Of a DNA stretch of 9,390 bases, positions 1 through 6,123 are shown one piece after another. Position numbers and translations under genes: made by a program. How positions within the stretch are numbered: position 1 is the stretch's first letter; each line of letters opens with the position of its first letter. A model generated the notes under the pieces. It made no database searches and was not told where the DNA came from. It worked only from the letters and a program-made list of their open reading frames with translations. The stretch comes from Eubacterium limosum (GTDB lineage: Bacteria > Bacillota > Clostridia > Eubacteriales > Eubacteriaceae). The stretch lies in the NCBI GenBank assembly GCA_959020865.1, contig CAUEUD010000147.1:1-9390 (forward strand), written 5' to 3'.

Positions 1-903
1 GTAAAACGCCGTTTTTGCGGGAATGCCAGCAAAGTCAAGCCCAGCGTCACGGGCATAAAGACTCGCACGGAGAACATGAAAGCTGCTGGTTACAAATACG
101 CCCCGGGCATTCGGCTTAAGCCTGTCAATGATCGCTTTGGAAAACAGCATGTTTTCCCGGGTGTCTCGGGAATGATCCTCCACTAAAATGTCCGATTCGT
201 TATAGCCTTTGGACAAAAGGTAATCTTTCATTACGAAAGCCTCCGAAACCGATTCATCCATTCCTTTACCGCCAGAGACAACAAATTTTGCTTTCTTTCC
301 AGTCATTTCTATCTGTTTTTCATAAAAAGCAATAGCCCGGTCCAGGCGCTTGGCCAGAAGCGGTGTAACCTTACCGTCAATCACCCGACAGCCCAGGACC
401 AGAATAAAATCCTCGTCATAGGAAGGCTTGTTGAAGTAGTAAAGGGCCGAAGCATTGGCAAAGCTGATAAACAGAAAGCCAAAAAACAAAACGACAATCG
501 CCAGCATGGAATAGATCAGTGGAATGACAGGATTGACATTCATAAAAAAGGGAAGTGTGTAGAACAGTATCAGCGCGGCAAGCATGATGAGTCCGAGAAA
601 TAAGGGTAGAAAATTGCTGACCCGTGTTCCCTCGCGCGATACCATCCGCTGCCCATTGATCATCAGCGCAATGCTTGAGAAAAGCAGCAGCAGGGGCCCC
701 ATTAAAAATATTAAAGCGACCATTCCCAGTATGACCCAGATAACCGGGCTGAGAGGGGACATCATCGCATAACCACAAAGCCCCAGCAGAAAGAAGGCAA
801 GGAGGATCGTTATCAAAATGCCGCCGGCGATGGGGCGCCTCTGCTTATAATACAGACGGTAAAACAGGATAAGGATAATAATGGCAGGTATTAAAAAAAT
901 CAT
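1..903 (-). CDS. YdcF/SanA/ElyC-type (DUF218) membrane protein, C-terminus cut by window edge
   Basis: An uninterrupted minus-strand frame of 301 codons runs from ATG at 901-903 off the left edge. The N-terminal half is hydrophobic, with likely membrane segments near residues 25-47, 52-80, 98-120 and 125-152 and a short one at 2-15. A soluble DUF218 domain follows from about residue 166. It carries the family signatures: VLGCRVIDGK near 169-178, then TPLLAKRLDRAI, VSGGKG near 209-214, a DE.VSEA stretch, and the E-D-H-S-R-D-T-R-E-N block at 242-251 before TSSFHVLRA. The start is supported by AGGAG at 910-914, six bases from the ATG. DUF218 proteins are linked to envelope and cell-wall-related functions, but the reaction is not established for most members. 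The family usually continues some tens of residues further, so the missing C-terminus lies outside the window. The family call is firm; a specific function is not. Confidence 0.85.
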   Translation of the reverse strand, partial: MIFLIPAIIILILFYRLYYKQRRPIAGGILITILLAFFLLGLCGYAMMSPLSPVIWVILGMVALIFLMGPLLLLFSSIALMINGQRMVSREGTRVSNFLPLFLGLIMLAALILFYTLPFFMNVNPVIPLIYSMLAIVVLFFGFLFISFANASALYYFNKPSYDEDFILVLGCRVIDGKVTPLLAKRLDRAIAFYEKQIEMTGKKAKFVVSGGKGMDESVSEAFVMKDYLLSKGYNESDILVEDHSRDTRENMLFSKAIIDRLKPNARGVFVTSSFHVLRASLYARDAGLDFAGIPAKTAFY

Positions 904-933
904 GGCATTCTCCTGATTGAAATTTATTTTTAT

Positions 934-961
934 AGTATAAATATACCCGCCCTTATGAAAA
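934..961 (-). promoter_or_regulatory. possible promoter for the YdcF-like gene
   Basis: On the minus strand TTTTCA (956-961) and TATACT (934-939) are spaced 16 bp, about 30 bp upstream of the start codon, in an AT-rich gap. The -35 match is weak, and the gene could instead be read through from the DUF3786 gene upstream. Confidence 0.35.
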
Positions 962-979
962 TAAAGCAGACATTTTGAC

Positions 980-1000
980 GACCGGTAAAAATTACCGGTC
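980..1000 (-). terminator. hairpin at the 3' end of the DUF3786 gene
   Basis: A perfect 9-bp stem (GACCGGTAA pairing with TTACCGGTC) closes a 3-nt loop and overlaps the TAA stop codon of the DUF3786 gene. No clear T-run follows on the minus strand, so it is either a weak terminator or an mRNA 3'-end/processing hairpin between two co-oriented genes. Confidence 0.35.
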
Positions 1001-1666
1001 ATCATCATCAGTTTTTTTAAGCTTCAGGTAGTAATGCTCCTGTACCAGATCCGCCACCAGGCTACAAAGTGCCACACTGTCCTCGATGTGCATCTGCTCA
1101 CTGATGGTGGTGTCAAAAAGAAGCTGGAAAGCACCCGGGAAGTCCTCATCACCCGCCCAGAACTGGATGCGGGCAGGAATACGCGGCGCAAAGAACCCCT
1201 GTGCACAGAGATCCGCCTTATCCGGGAAGATCGAAAAGCCGATTTCAGGCAGAGCGGCCTTTAGTATTTCCGGATCACAGCGGTCATAGAAAACGCCCAT
1301 GGGTTCAATGACATTCTTCCGGATGTTCGGGTAAAAAACAGCGCCCCTGGGCTGATCCTTATAGGAAATCCATCTGCCCGAAAGGGGGAGCTCCACAGCG
1401 CGGGAAAAATAATTGAGCGCGATGAGCCGCCAGCTGATCTCAGGCTTTTCGGCCGTGCCTGCAAAAAACACATCACCATCCGGATAGGGAATCGTCAGGG
1501 GCTGGCCAAAACAGACAAGGCTGAAGCACCTTGTTTTTTCGTCATAAGCGCAGCCGGTGTTTTTTTCGATAACCAAAGGGTTAAGGGCGCGCAGCTTACG
1601 CCGGCTTTCATCAAAGGCGCCGCGGTAGGCACCCTCCTCGGGGCGGCTTTTCATATAATCGTACAT
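992..1666 (-). CDS. DUF3786 domain-containing protein
   Basis: This encodes a soluble protein of about 224 residues with no signal peptide or membrane segment, ending in an acidic KKTDDDDR tail. I recognise it as DUF3786 from the overall pattern: an early helical segment with R.KLRALNP, a G-C-x-Y-D strand, a CFGQPLTIPYPDG stretch, then LIALNYFSRA and later FSIFPDKADLCAQGFFAP with IPARIQFWAGDEDFPGAFQLLFD. The family is found in anaerobic bacteria and archaea and has no assigned reaction; I do not propose one. The frame stays open to 1732, but I chose ATG 1664-1666 because GTGAGGT lies 8 nt upstream. The ATG at 1697-1699 falls inside the TATAAT of the gene's own promoter and has no ribosome binding site, and the one at 1732 lies upstream of the promoter's -10. 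The gene is divergent from the helicase and co-oriented with the YdcF-like gene. Confidence 0.75.
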   Translation of the reverse strand: MYDYMKSRPEEGAYRGAFDESRRKLRALNPLVIEKNTGCAYDEKTRCFSLVCFGQPLTIPYPDGDVFFAGTAEKPEISWRLIALNYFSRAVELPLSGRWISYKDQPRGAVFYPNIRKNVIEPMGVFYDRCDPEILKAALPEIGFSIFPDKADLCAQGFFAPRIPARIQFWAGDEDFPGAFQLLFDTTISEQMHIEDSVALCSLVADLVQEHYYLKLKKTDDDDR

Positions 1667-1697
1667 GGTCTGATACCTCACTTTGTAAGTTATGCTC

Positions 1698-1726
1698 ATT
1701 ATAGCACGCCGGAGCAGCAGAGGCAA
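1698..1726 (-). promoter_or_regulatory. sigma-70-type promoter of the DUF3786 gene
   Basis: Reading leftward, TTGCCT (1721-1726) and a perfect TATAAT (1698-1703) are separated by exactly 17 bp. Transcription would begin around 1690, leaving a short leader with an SD before ATG 1666. The -35 is one base from the -35 of the divergent helicase promoter. Confidence 0.7.
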
Positions 1727-1727
1727 T

Positions 1728-1756
1728 TTCACATTGTGGTGGGTTTGTGCTACAAT
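1728..1756 (+). promoter_or_regulatory. sigma-70-type promoter of the helicase gene
   Basis: TTCACA (1728-1733) and TACAAT (1751-1756) are 17 bp apart, each one mismatch from consensus. The predicted start near 1763 precedes the SD GGGAGGG (1771-1777) and the ATG at 1784. The frame remains open up to a GTG at 1736, but that start would lie within the promoter. Confidence 0.7.
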
Positions 1757-1783
1757 AGCTTTACTGAGAAGGGAGGGATGCGC

Positions 1784-4141
1784 ATGGCCTATGAGGTGGT
1801 AGAGCTCTCGGTGCGGGAGCTGGTAGAATTTATTATGCGCTCAGGCAGCATTGACAGTCGCTTTGGCGGCTTTGACCGGGCCGCGGAGGGGGCGCGTATC
1901 CATCGAAAGCTGCAGAAAGAAGCCGGAGAGCATTATCGGGCAGAGGTCACTCTGGCCGAAACCACAGATGTGAAGGGCTTTAACTTTAAAATACAGGGCC
2001 GGGCAGACGGGATTTTTGAGGAGGATGGCATCACCGTCATCGACGAGATCAAAACTATCACCAGAAGTCTGGAGGATATGGATGAAGACAGCCGTCCGGT
2101 ACACTGGGCCCAGGCTAAATGCTACGGCTATATCTACGGCAGCCAGCAGGGGCTTGACTTCATTGATATCCAGCTTACTTACTACCAGGTGGATACAAAA
2201 GAGATCCGCCGGTTCCGTAAAAGTTTTTCCGTCGTCGAGCTGGAGGATTTCTATCTCGCCCTGTTAGACGCTTATATCCGCTGGGCAGAGATGCAGCGCC
2301 AGTGGGTCGAAAAGCGGGATCAATCCATCCATGCTTTAGAATTTCCTTATAAAACCTACCGCAGAGGCCAGCGGGAGATGGCTGTGGCAGTTTTTAACAC
2401 TATCAAAAAGAGCGGTAAGCTTTTCTGCCAGGCGCCCACTGGCATCGGAAAAACCCTGTCCACGCTGTTTCCCTCTGTCAAGGCCCTGGGCGGCGGTATG
2501 GCAGAAAAGATCTTTTACCTGACAGCCAAGACCATCACCCGCCAGGCGGCTGTGGACGCCTTCACACTCATGAAGGAAAAAGGCCTGGCGCTCCGGACGG
2601 TCACCCTGACGGCCAAAGATAAAATCTGCTTTCTGGACGAACGCAGATGTAACCCTGATGACTGCCCCTATGCCGACGGCTATTTTGACCGTGTGGGCGA
2701 TGTGCTCTATGAGGTGCTTCAGCAGGAAACCGTCTTTTCAAGAGAGAATATCGAGGCCATCGCGCTTGAAAATAATCTGTGCCCCTTTGAGTTTTCGCTG
2801 GACCTTACGCTCTGGTGCGACGCCATTATCTGCGATTACAACTATCTCTTTGACCCGCTGGTGGCCCTGAAGCGCTTTTTTATGGACGAGAAGGGGGACT
2901 ACGTCTTTCTGGTGGATGAGGCCCACAATCTGGTAGACAGGGCAAGGGAAATGTACTCGGCTGCGCTTAGGAAATCCGATTTTCTGAACCTTAAAAGGCA
3001 GTTGATCAAAACGGACAAACGCCTGAAGGAGCCCCTGAACAAGGTGAACCAGGCCATGATCGACCTGCGAAAAAGCTGCCCGGACAGCCGGTCCCGCATC
3101 AGCAGGGAGGAGCTGGGAGATTTTAATGAGCTTCTGGGATTCTTCTGCTTTGCCTGTGAGGACTGGCAGAAAAAACACCCGGACCATCCGGCGGCCGACG
3201 CGGTGCTAGAGCTCTATTTTCAAGCCCGGACCTATTTAAAGATCGCCGAGTTTTACGATGAGCACTATATCACTACCATTCACACCTACGGCAGCGAGGT
3301 GATCGTGAAACAGATGTGCCTGGACCCAGCGCTGTTACTGAGGGCAAGGCTGGCCTGCGGCAAGGCATCCGTCCTCTTTTCAGCCACCCTCACCCCTCTG
3401 GAATATTTTATCGCTGTGCTGGGCGGCGAGGAGGAAACCCCGCGCTACGAGCTGCCCTCCCCCTTTGACCCGTCAAAGCTTGGTATTCTGCTGGCAGATA
3501 CCATCAGCACCCGCTATGTGGACAGAGAAGAGAGCTATGTCCCTATCGCCGAAATGATCGCCGCCTTTGCGGCAGGGAAAAAGGGCAATTACATGGCTTA
3601 TTTTCCATCCTATGCCTACCTGAATGCAGTCTATGAAGTTTTTGGAGAGCGTTTTCCAGATATCCGGTCCATGGCCCAGGAGCGGGATATGGACGAGGCC
3701 GCAAGAGATGCTTTTCTGGCAGCTTTCGATGCTGAAAATCCCGAAACCCTCATCGGATTCTGTGTGATGGGCGGTATCTATTCCGAGGGGATTGACCTCA
3801 AGGGTGACCGTCTCATCGGAACCGTTATCGTGGGCGTGGGCCTGCCTCAAATTGGCGATGAGCGCAATATCATCCGGAATTATTATGACGATAAGCAGGG
3901 CAGCGGTTTTGCCTATGCCTACCAGTTTCCCGGGATGAATAAGGTCCTTCAGGCTGTTGGACGCGTCATCAGGGATGAGGCTGACCTGGGCATGGTGCTC
4001 TTTATCGACAGCCGGTTTTCAAGCAGCGGCTACCGCAGGCTCTTCCCGCCGCATTTATCCCATTATGTAAAGGTAAGAAATGCAGAGGACGTCCGGCAGG
4101 AGACCAGGGCCTTTTGGAATGAAAAGGAAGAAAATGTGTAA
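1784..4141 (+). CDS. Cas4-like PD-(D/E)XK nuclease fused to XPD/DinG-type Fe-S DNA helicase
   Basis: This 785-residue protein has two parts. Residues 1-185 resemble a Cas4/RecB-type nuclease: the helix EGARIH with His40, GRADG with Asp75, the core I-D-E-I-K with Glu88 and Lys90, and a Q-A-K-C-Y motif at 110-114. Residues about 190-785 are an SF2 helicase of the XPD/DinG group: Walker A APTGIGKT (217-224), four cysteines placed for the 4Fe-4S domain (Cys282, 289, 294, 333), DEAH box (378-381), SAT motif (533-535) and motif VI QAVGRVIR (723-730). Such proteins couple ATP to 5'-3' unwinding in DNA repair or structure processing; the nuclease domain would cut single strands or flaps. All key residues of both domains are present, so it should be active. 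The ATG at 1784 was chosen because GGAGG (1772-1776) sits 7 nt upstream; ATG 1778 is too close to the SD. It is transcribed alone, with its own promoter and terminator. Confidence 0.9.
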   Translation: MAYEVVELSVRELVEFIMRSGSIDSRFGGFDRAAEGARIHRKLQKEAGEHYRAEVTLAETTDVKGFNFKIQGRADGIFEEDGITVIDEIKTITRSLEDMDEDSRPVHWAQAKCYGYIYGSQQGLDFIDIQLTYYQVDTKEIRRFRKSFSVVELEDFYLALLDAYIRWAEMQRQWVEKRDQSIHALEFPYKTYRRGQREMAVAVFNTIKKSGKLFCQAPTGIGKTLSTLFPSVKALGGGMAEKIFYLTAKTITRQAAVDAFTLMKEKGLALRTVTLTAKDKICFLDERRCNPDDCPYADGYFDRVGDVLYEVLQQETVFSRENIEAIALENNLCPFEFSLDLTLWCDAIICDYNYLFDPLVALKRFFMDEKGDYVFLVDEAHNLVDRAREMYSAALRKSDFLNLKRQLIKTDKRLKEPLNKVNQAMIDLRKSCPDSRSRISREELGDFNELLGFFCFACEDWQKKHPDHPAADAVLELYFQARTYLKIAEFYDEHYITTIHTYGSEVIVKQMCLDPALLLRARLACGKASVLFSATLTPLEYFIAVLGGEEETPRYELPSPFDPSKLGILLADTISTRYVDREESYVPIAEMIAAFAAGKKGNYMAYFPSYAYLNAVYEVFGERFPDIRSMAQERDMDEAARDAFLAAFDAENPETLIGFCVMGGIYSEGIDLKGDRLIGTVIVGVGLPQIGDERNIIRNYYDDKQGSGFAYAYQFPGMNKVLQAVGRVIRDEADLGMVLFIDSRFSSSGYRRLFPPHLSHYVKVRNAEDVRQETRAFWNEKEENV

Positions 4142-4154
4142 AGTGTAAAAATAA

Positions 4155-4195
4155 ACGCGTATCCCGTGATAAAATCAGGGAATACGCGTGTTTTT
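4155..4195. terminator. strong bidirectional intrinsic terminator after the helicase gene
   Basis: ACGCGTATCCC (4155-4165) pairs with GGGAATACGCGT (4178-4189) with one bulged A. A T5 run follows on the plus strand. On the minus strand the same hairpin is followed by TTTATTTTTA, so it should also stop leftward transcripts coming from the AT-rich block. Confidence 0.85.
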
Positions 4196-4217
4196 GATGG
4201 TTGAAATAGCGGCGGAA

Positions 4218-4253
4218 TTGTTCGTAGACTTTTAGTAGTCTGCGAACTTTTTT
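4218..4253 (+). repeat. left inverted repeat, hairpin with T-run (terminator-like)
   Basis: The 28-nt core at 4220-4247 forms an 11-bp stem (GTTCGTAGACT with AGTCTGCGAAC, one G-U pair) and a TTTAGT loop. TTTTTT at 4248-4253 follows directly, as in an intrinsic terminator. A near-identical copy lies inverted at 4592-4621 (27 of 30 bases match when 4218-4247 is compared with its reverse complement). It begins about 25 bp after the helicase terminator, so it is not needed to end that gene. Confidence 0.8.
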
Positions 4254-4299
4254 AAAATTTTCGTTTAAGAAAATGATTTGTTTTTCAACTGCGTGATTT

Positions 4300-4308
4300 A
4301 TTATAACA
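4300..4308 (-). promoter_or_regulatory. leftward extended -10 promoter element
   Basis: On the minus strand TGTTATAAT gives a perfect TATAAT (plus positions 4300-4305) preceded by TGn. No good -35 is visible, as is usual for extended -10 promoters. As it stands it points away from the TnpB-like gene and toward the left repeat and the bidirectional terminator. Inversion of the segment would turn it toward the gene. Confidence 0.4.
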
Positions 4309-4440
4309 TTCCCTCATGAAAAATGCACCCCTTTTTTAAAAAATTTAAATAATTTTCTTTAAAATCAATTTTATGTCTAAACTTTAACAATAAATTATTT
4401 TTCTACCCGAATATTTTTATTTTTAATGAATTTTCCAAAC

Positions 4441-4549
4441 TGGTCAAAATCTGGTCAGCTTTCTTCTATATATATTAAGGTATTATGCGGCTTTCAGGTA
4501 TTTATGATTTTCTGATATTTTCTTTCTGCTTTGGTCAATTATATGGTCA
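4441..4549 (+). promoter_or_regulatory. two pairs of TGGTCA direct repeats (operator-like)
   Basis: TGGTCA occurs at 4441-4446 and 4452-4457 (11 bp start to start), and again at 4532-4537 and 4544-4549 (12 bp start to start). The spacing of about one helical turn within each pair suggests binding sites for a dimeric or tandem-binding regulator. In the second pair the six bases between the repeats read TATAAT on the minus strand. The regulator is not identifiable here. Confidence 0.5.
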
Positions 4550-4591
4550 GAATCTTCTCAGGCTTTTATTTCTCCCGGTGTACAGCGATCT

Positions 4592-4621
4592 ACTCGCAGA
4601 CTACTAAAAGTCCACGAACAA
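4592..4621 (-). repeat. right inverted repeat, hairpin beside the SD of the TnpB-like gene
   Basis: The reverse complement of this stretch repeats the left copy with three differences in 30 bases, including the identical TTTAGT loop, which fixes the inverted orientation. All 11 stem pairs form only if it is read as minus-strand RNA, using four G-U wobbles. Read as plus RNA the stem has four mismatches. It ends at the SD (AGGTGAGG, 4622-4629) of the next gene. Confidence 0.8.
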
Positions 4622-4635
4622 AGGTGAGGTCAACT

Positions 4636-5922
4636 ATGAGTGCCGGATACGCCATTACGACATACAAAATACAGCTGAATTACAAGCATCTCGACTGGTT
4701 TAAACAAACCCAGTCTCTGTTTGACGCTGTCCTGGCATTCTACTATCACTTGCTCGAAGAACAGCCCGGAGCACTGGAGCTGTCCAACAAGAATCTTTTG
4801 CGTCACCTGGAGCTTCAGACCATCCGGCAGAGAAATGGCAGTCAGCCAGAAACCCCACTGCCTTACGAAAAGGTTCCCCTGTATTTCAGACGCGGAGCCA
4901 TCAACGCTTCTATCAGTCTGTATCGGATTTACAGCGGTATTCATAAAGCATGGGAAGAGGGGGGCTGTAAAGGCACAGAGCCCGGCAGGCCAAAACGGCT
5001 GCATATGTCCATGCGCTATTATAAAGGCATGTATAAAGACTTCGATGATCAGAGCATCATGCTCAAGCTCTATACTGGCAAATCCTGGTCGTGGGTGAAG
5101 CACCGCTACACCGGCAGACCCTTTCCAGAAGAAGCCGAGCACATGAGCCCTACCATTGTCATCAAAAAGAAAAAGGTCATGCTGCATGTGCCGGTAAAAG
5201 AAAAAGTAGAGGATATCCGCACCGCCAAAGAGCGCGTCCGGCAAAAAGAAAAGTTTGTCTCAGTCGCACTCACCACCTCCGACAGTCTCGCCGTTTGTAC
5301 CACCTTCCAAGCTGACGGTACCGCCACCCACCCTTATTTTATCAAGGGTGGAAAAGAGCTGGCCCACCGTAGGAAGCAGCTGACAGGGTATGCCAAACGC
5401 GGCACTGCTGGGAACGATATGGCGCACACTGTAGGGAACGCTGCCCTCAGCGTTCCGCAAGAGCATCGACCAAACGCCAAATATTACGATAAAATCACTC
5501 GCGTCACCGACCACTACGCCCATGAGGTTTCAAGAAAAATCGTAGACTACGCAGTCAGGCAAGGCGTAAAGATCATTGTCATGCCAGCCTACGGCGATAC
5601 CTTTGAAAAAGGCACCCTGTCCTATCTTAAAACAGACATCATGGCCTTCATTGGCCGCCGGATCATCCGCTATACCAAATATAAAGCCTGGCAGGCCGGC
5701 ATCATCGTCCAGCTTAACAGCATGGGCAAGGCCACAAGACAATGCTACCAGTGCGGCGAGGTGATATACAAGTATAACACCGAGTATCAGCCGCCAAGCC
5801 CAAACTTTTTAGGCGGCAAGAACTTCAGGTGTAAAAACCAACACCGTGGAAGCACGGCCCTTAACACGGCCCGAAACATCGGAAAAAGCTTTTATCAGGC
5901 TTTTTATGGAGAGGCCGTTTAA
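4636..5922 (+). CDS. TnpB-family protein lacking all three RuvC catalytic residues (TldR-like candidate)
   Basis: This 428-residue protein begins at ATG 4636, six bases after AGGTGAGG. The TnpB fold is recognisable: an N-terminal ITTYKIQLNY...Q...FDAVLAFYYHLL helix-turn region (7-40), a GRPKR segment (117-121) before the beta-rich wedge, a RuvC-like core from about 205, and a zinc ribbon with Cys370, Cys373, Cys399 and probably His403, ending in N-x-x-N-I-G. Active family members have Asp in V-x-V-D-L-G, Glu in I-V-x-E-D, and Asp in A-D-x-N-A-A-x-N-I. Here these positions read Ala211, Pro317 and Ala408. The gene has no stop or frameshift, so nuclease loss with fold retention looks selected rather than decay. 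TnpB normally cuts DNA using an omega RNA from its 3' end; dead versions called TldR repress transcription with a guide RNA. No TnpA lies nearby. An RNA-guided regulator is the favoured inference; an old transposon relic is the alternative. Confidence 0.85.
   Translation: MSAGYAITTYKIQLNYKHLDWFKQTQSLFDAVLAFYYHLLEEQPGALELSNKNLLRHLELQTIRQRNGSQPETPLPYEKVPLYFRRGAINASISLYRIYSGIHKAWEEGGCKGTEPGRPKRLHMSMRYYKGMYKDFDDQSIMLKLYTGKSWSWVKHRYTGRPFPEEAEHMSPTIVIKKKKVMLHVPVKEKVEDIRTAKERVRQKEKFVSVALTTSDSLAVCTTFQADGTATHPYFIKGGKELAHRRKQLTGYAKRGTAGNDMAHTVGNAALSVPQEHRPNAKYYDKITRVTDHYAHEVSRKIVDYAVRQGVKIIVMPAYGDTFEKGTLSYLKTDIMAFIGRRIIRYTKYKAWQAGIIVQLNSMGKATRQCYQCGEVIYKYNTEYQPPSPNFLGGKNFRCKNQHRGSTALNTARNIGKSFYQAFYGEAV
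5883..5905 (+). other. hairpin at the 3' end of the TnpB-like gene
   Basis: AAAAAGC (5883-5889) and GCTTTTT (5899-5905) form a 7-bp stem across the last codons. Omega RNAs of TnpB genes typically overlap the 3' end of the gene, so this may be part of a guide-RNA scaffold. It is A-T-rich and could also be chance. Confidence 0.3.
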
Positions 5923-5936
5923 AAAAATATTTTAAA

Positions 5937-5965
5937 TTTAGATGAGTGATATTATAAAATATAAT
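5937..5965 (+). promoter_or_regulatory. promoter between the TnpB-like gene and the polysaccharide operon
   Basis: TTTAGA (5937-5942) and a perfect TATAAT (5960-5965) are spaced 17 bp. The -10 is one arm of a perfect inverted repeat (ATATTATA, AAA, TATAATAT; 5949-5967), which could be an operator or just AT-rich symmetry. Predicted start is near 5972, giving a leader of about 210 nt before the aminotransferase gene. Confidence 0.55.
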
Positions 5966-5988
5966 ATTTAAATCCTATGAAGAAATGC

Positions 5989-6045
5989 ACAGGTGTGCTT
6001 TTCGCCTATCAGGTCAAAAGTACGGGTTTAGCACCGCCTGTTTTT
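5989..6045 (+). ncRNA. structured RNA ending in a T-run: leader attenuator or guide-RNA/terminator candidate
   Basis: The outer helix pairs ACAGG (5989-5993) with CCTGT (6037-6041) and GTGC (5995-5998) with GCAC (6031-6034) around a small internal loop. An inner hairpin pairs TTTT with AAAA and CCT with AGG around ATC (5999-6019). TTTTT (6041-6045) ends it. It does not match any riboswitch I recognise. It may end the TnpB-like transcript, attenuate the downstream operon, or form the 3' end of a TnpB-type guide RNA. Confidence 0.45.
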
Positions 6046-6051
6046 ATTTCA

Positions 6052-6107
6052 CATCGCCATTGTGTTTGATTTCTATATATAAAGAAGAAACAAAGCGCAA
6101 TGCGATG
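6052..6107 (+). repeat. inverted repeat in the operon leader
   Basis: CATCGC and ATTG (6052-6062, one bulged C) can pair with CAATGCGATG (6098-6107), giving 10 pairs around a 35-nt AT-rich loop. It may be a second structural element in the leader RNA, mutually independent of the upstream T-run hairpin. Significance is unproven. Confidence 0.3.
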
Positions 6108-6123
6108 AAAATAAGGATTAAAG

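Larger units (their letters stand above)
4248..4591. other. AT-rich gene-free segment between inverted repeats
   Basis: These 344 bases lie between the two inverted hairpin repeats and are far more AT-rich than the genes on either side. I see no convincing coding sequence. The ATG at 4531 is in frame with the TnpB-like gene but lacks an SD and falls at the TGGTCA repeats. The block holds an extended -10 sequence pointing left and two pairs of TGGTCA elements, described separately. It has the size and arrangement of an invertible promoter segment, or of a small non-autonomous mobile element, though no target-site duplication is evident beside the repeats. Confidence 0.5.

Noticed and set aside
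1667..1732. Longer N-terminus for the DUF3786 protein (ATG 1699 or 1732)
   Set aside because: Both lack an SD. The first lies in the TATAAT of the promoter and the second upstream of that -10, whereas ATG 1666 has GTGAGGT at proper spacing. A leaderless start at 1699 cannot be wholly excluded.
2738..3187. Long minus-strand frame inside the helicase gene
   Set aside because: It is antisense to a well-supported conserved coding sequence, with no SD and no recognisable family features.
4218..4621. The inverted repeats as terminal repeats of an insertion sequence carrying the TnpB gene
   Set aside because: The gene lies outside the repeats, and IS200/IS605 elements use subterminal hairpins rather than terminal inverted repeats. 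No TnpA or target duplication is visible.
4218..4621. CRISPR array or Cas12 locus
   Set aside because: Only two repeats exist, they are inverted rather than direct, there are no spacers and no cas1 or cas2. The Cas4-like domain belongs to the helicase fusion.
4531..4635. In-frame upstream extension of the TnpB-like gene from ATG 4531
   Set aside because: It has no SD, crosses the TGGTCA repeats and the right inverted repeat, and its translation does not look like a TnpB N-terminus. ATG 4636 has a strong SD and starts at the expected fold boundary.
4557..5905. Ten-base match TCAGGCTTTT near 4557 and near 5895 as a guide-target pair
   Set aside because: A single 10-base match between stretches of a few hundred bases is easily chance, and no TAM or scaffold boundary supports it.
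5989..6045. Known riboswitch class (c-di-GMP, preQ1, SAM, ZTP)
   Set aside because: I could not place the conserved core bases of any of these classes on the sequence.
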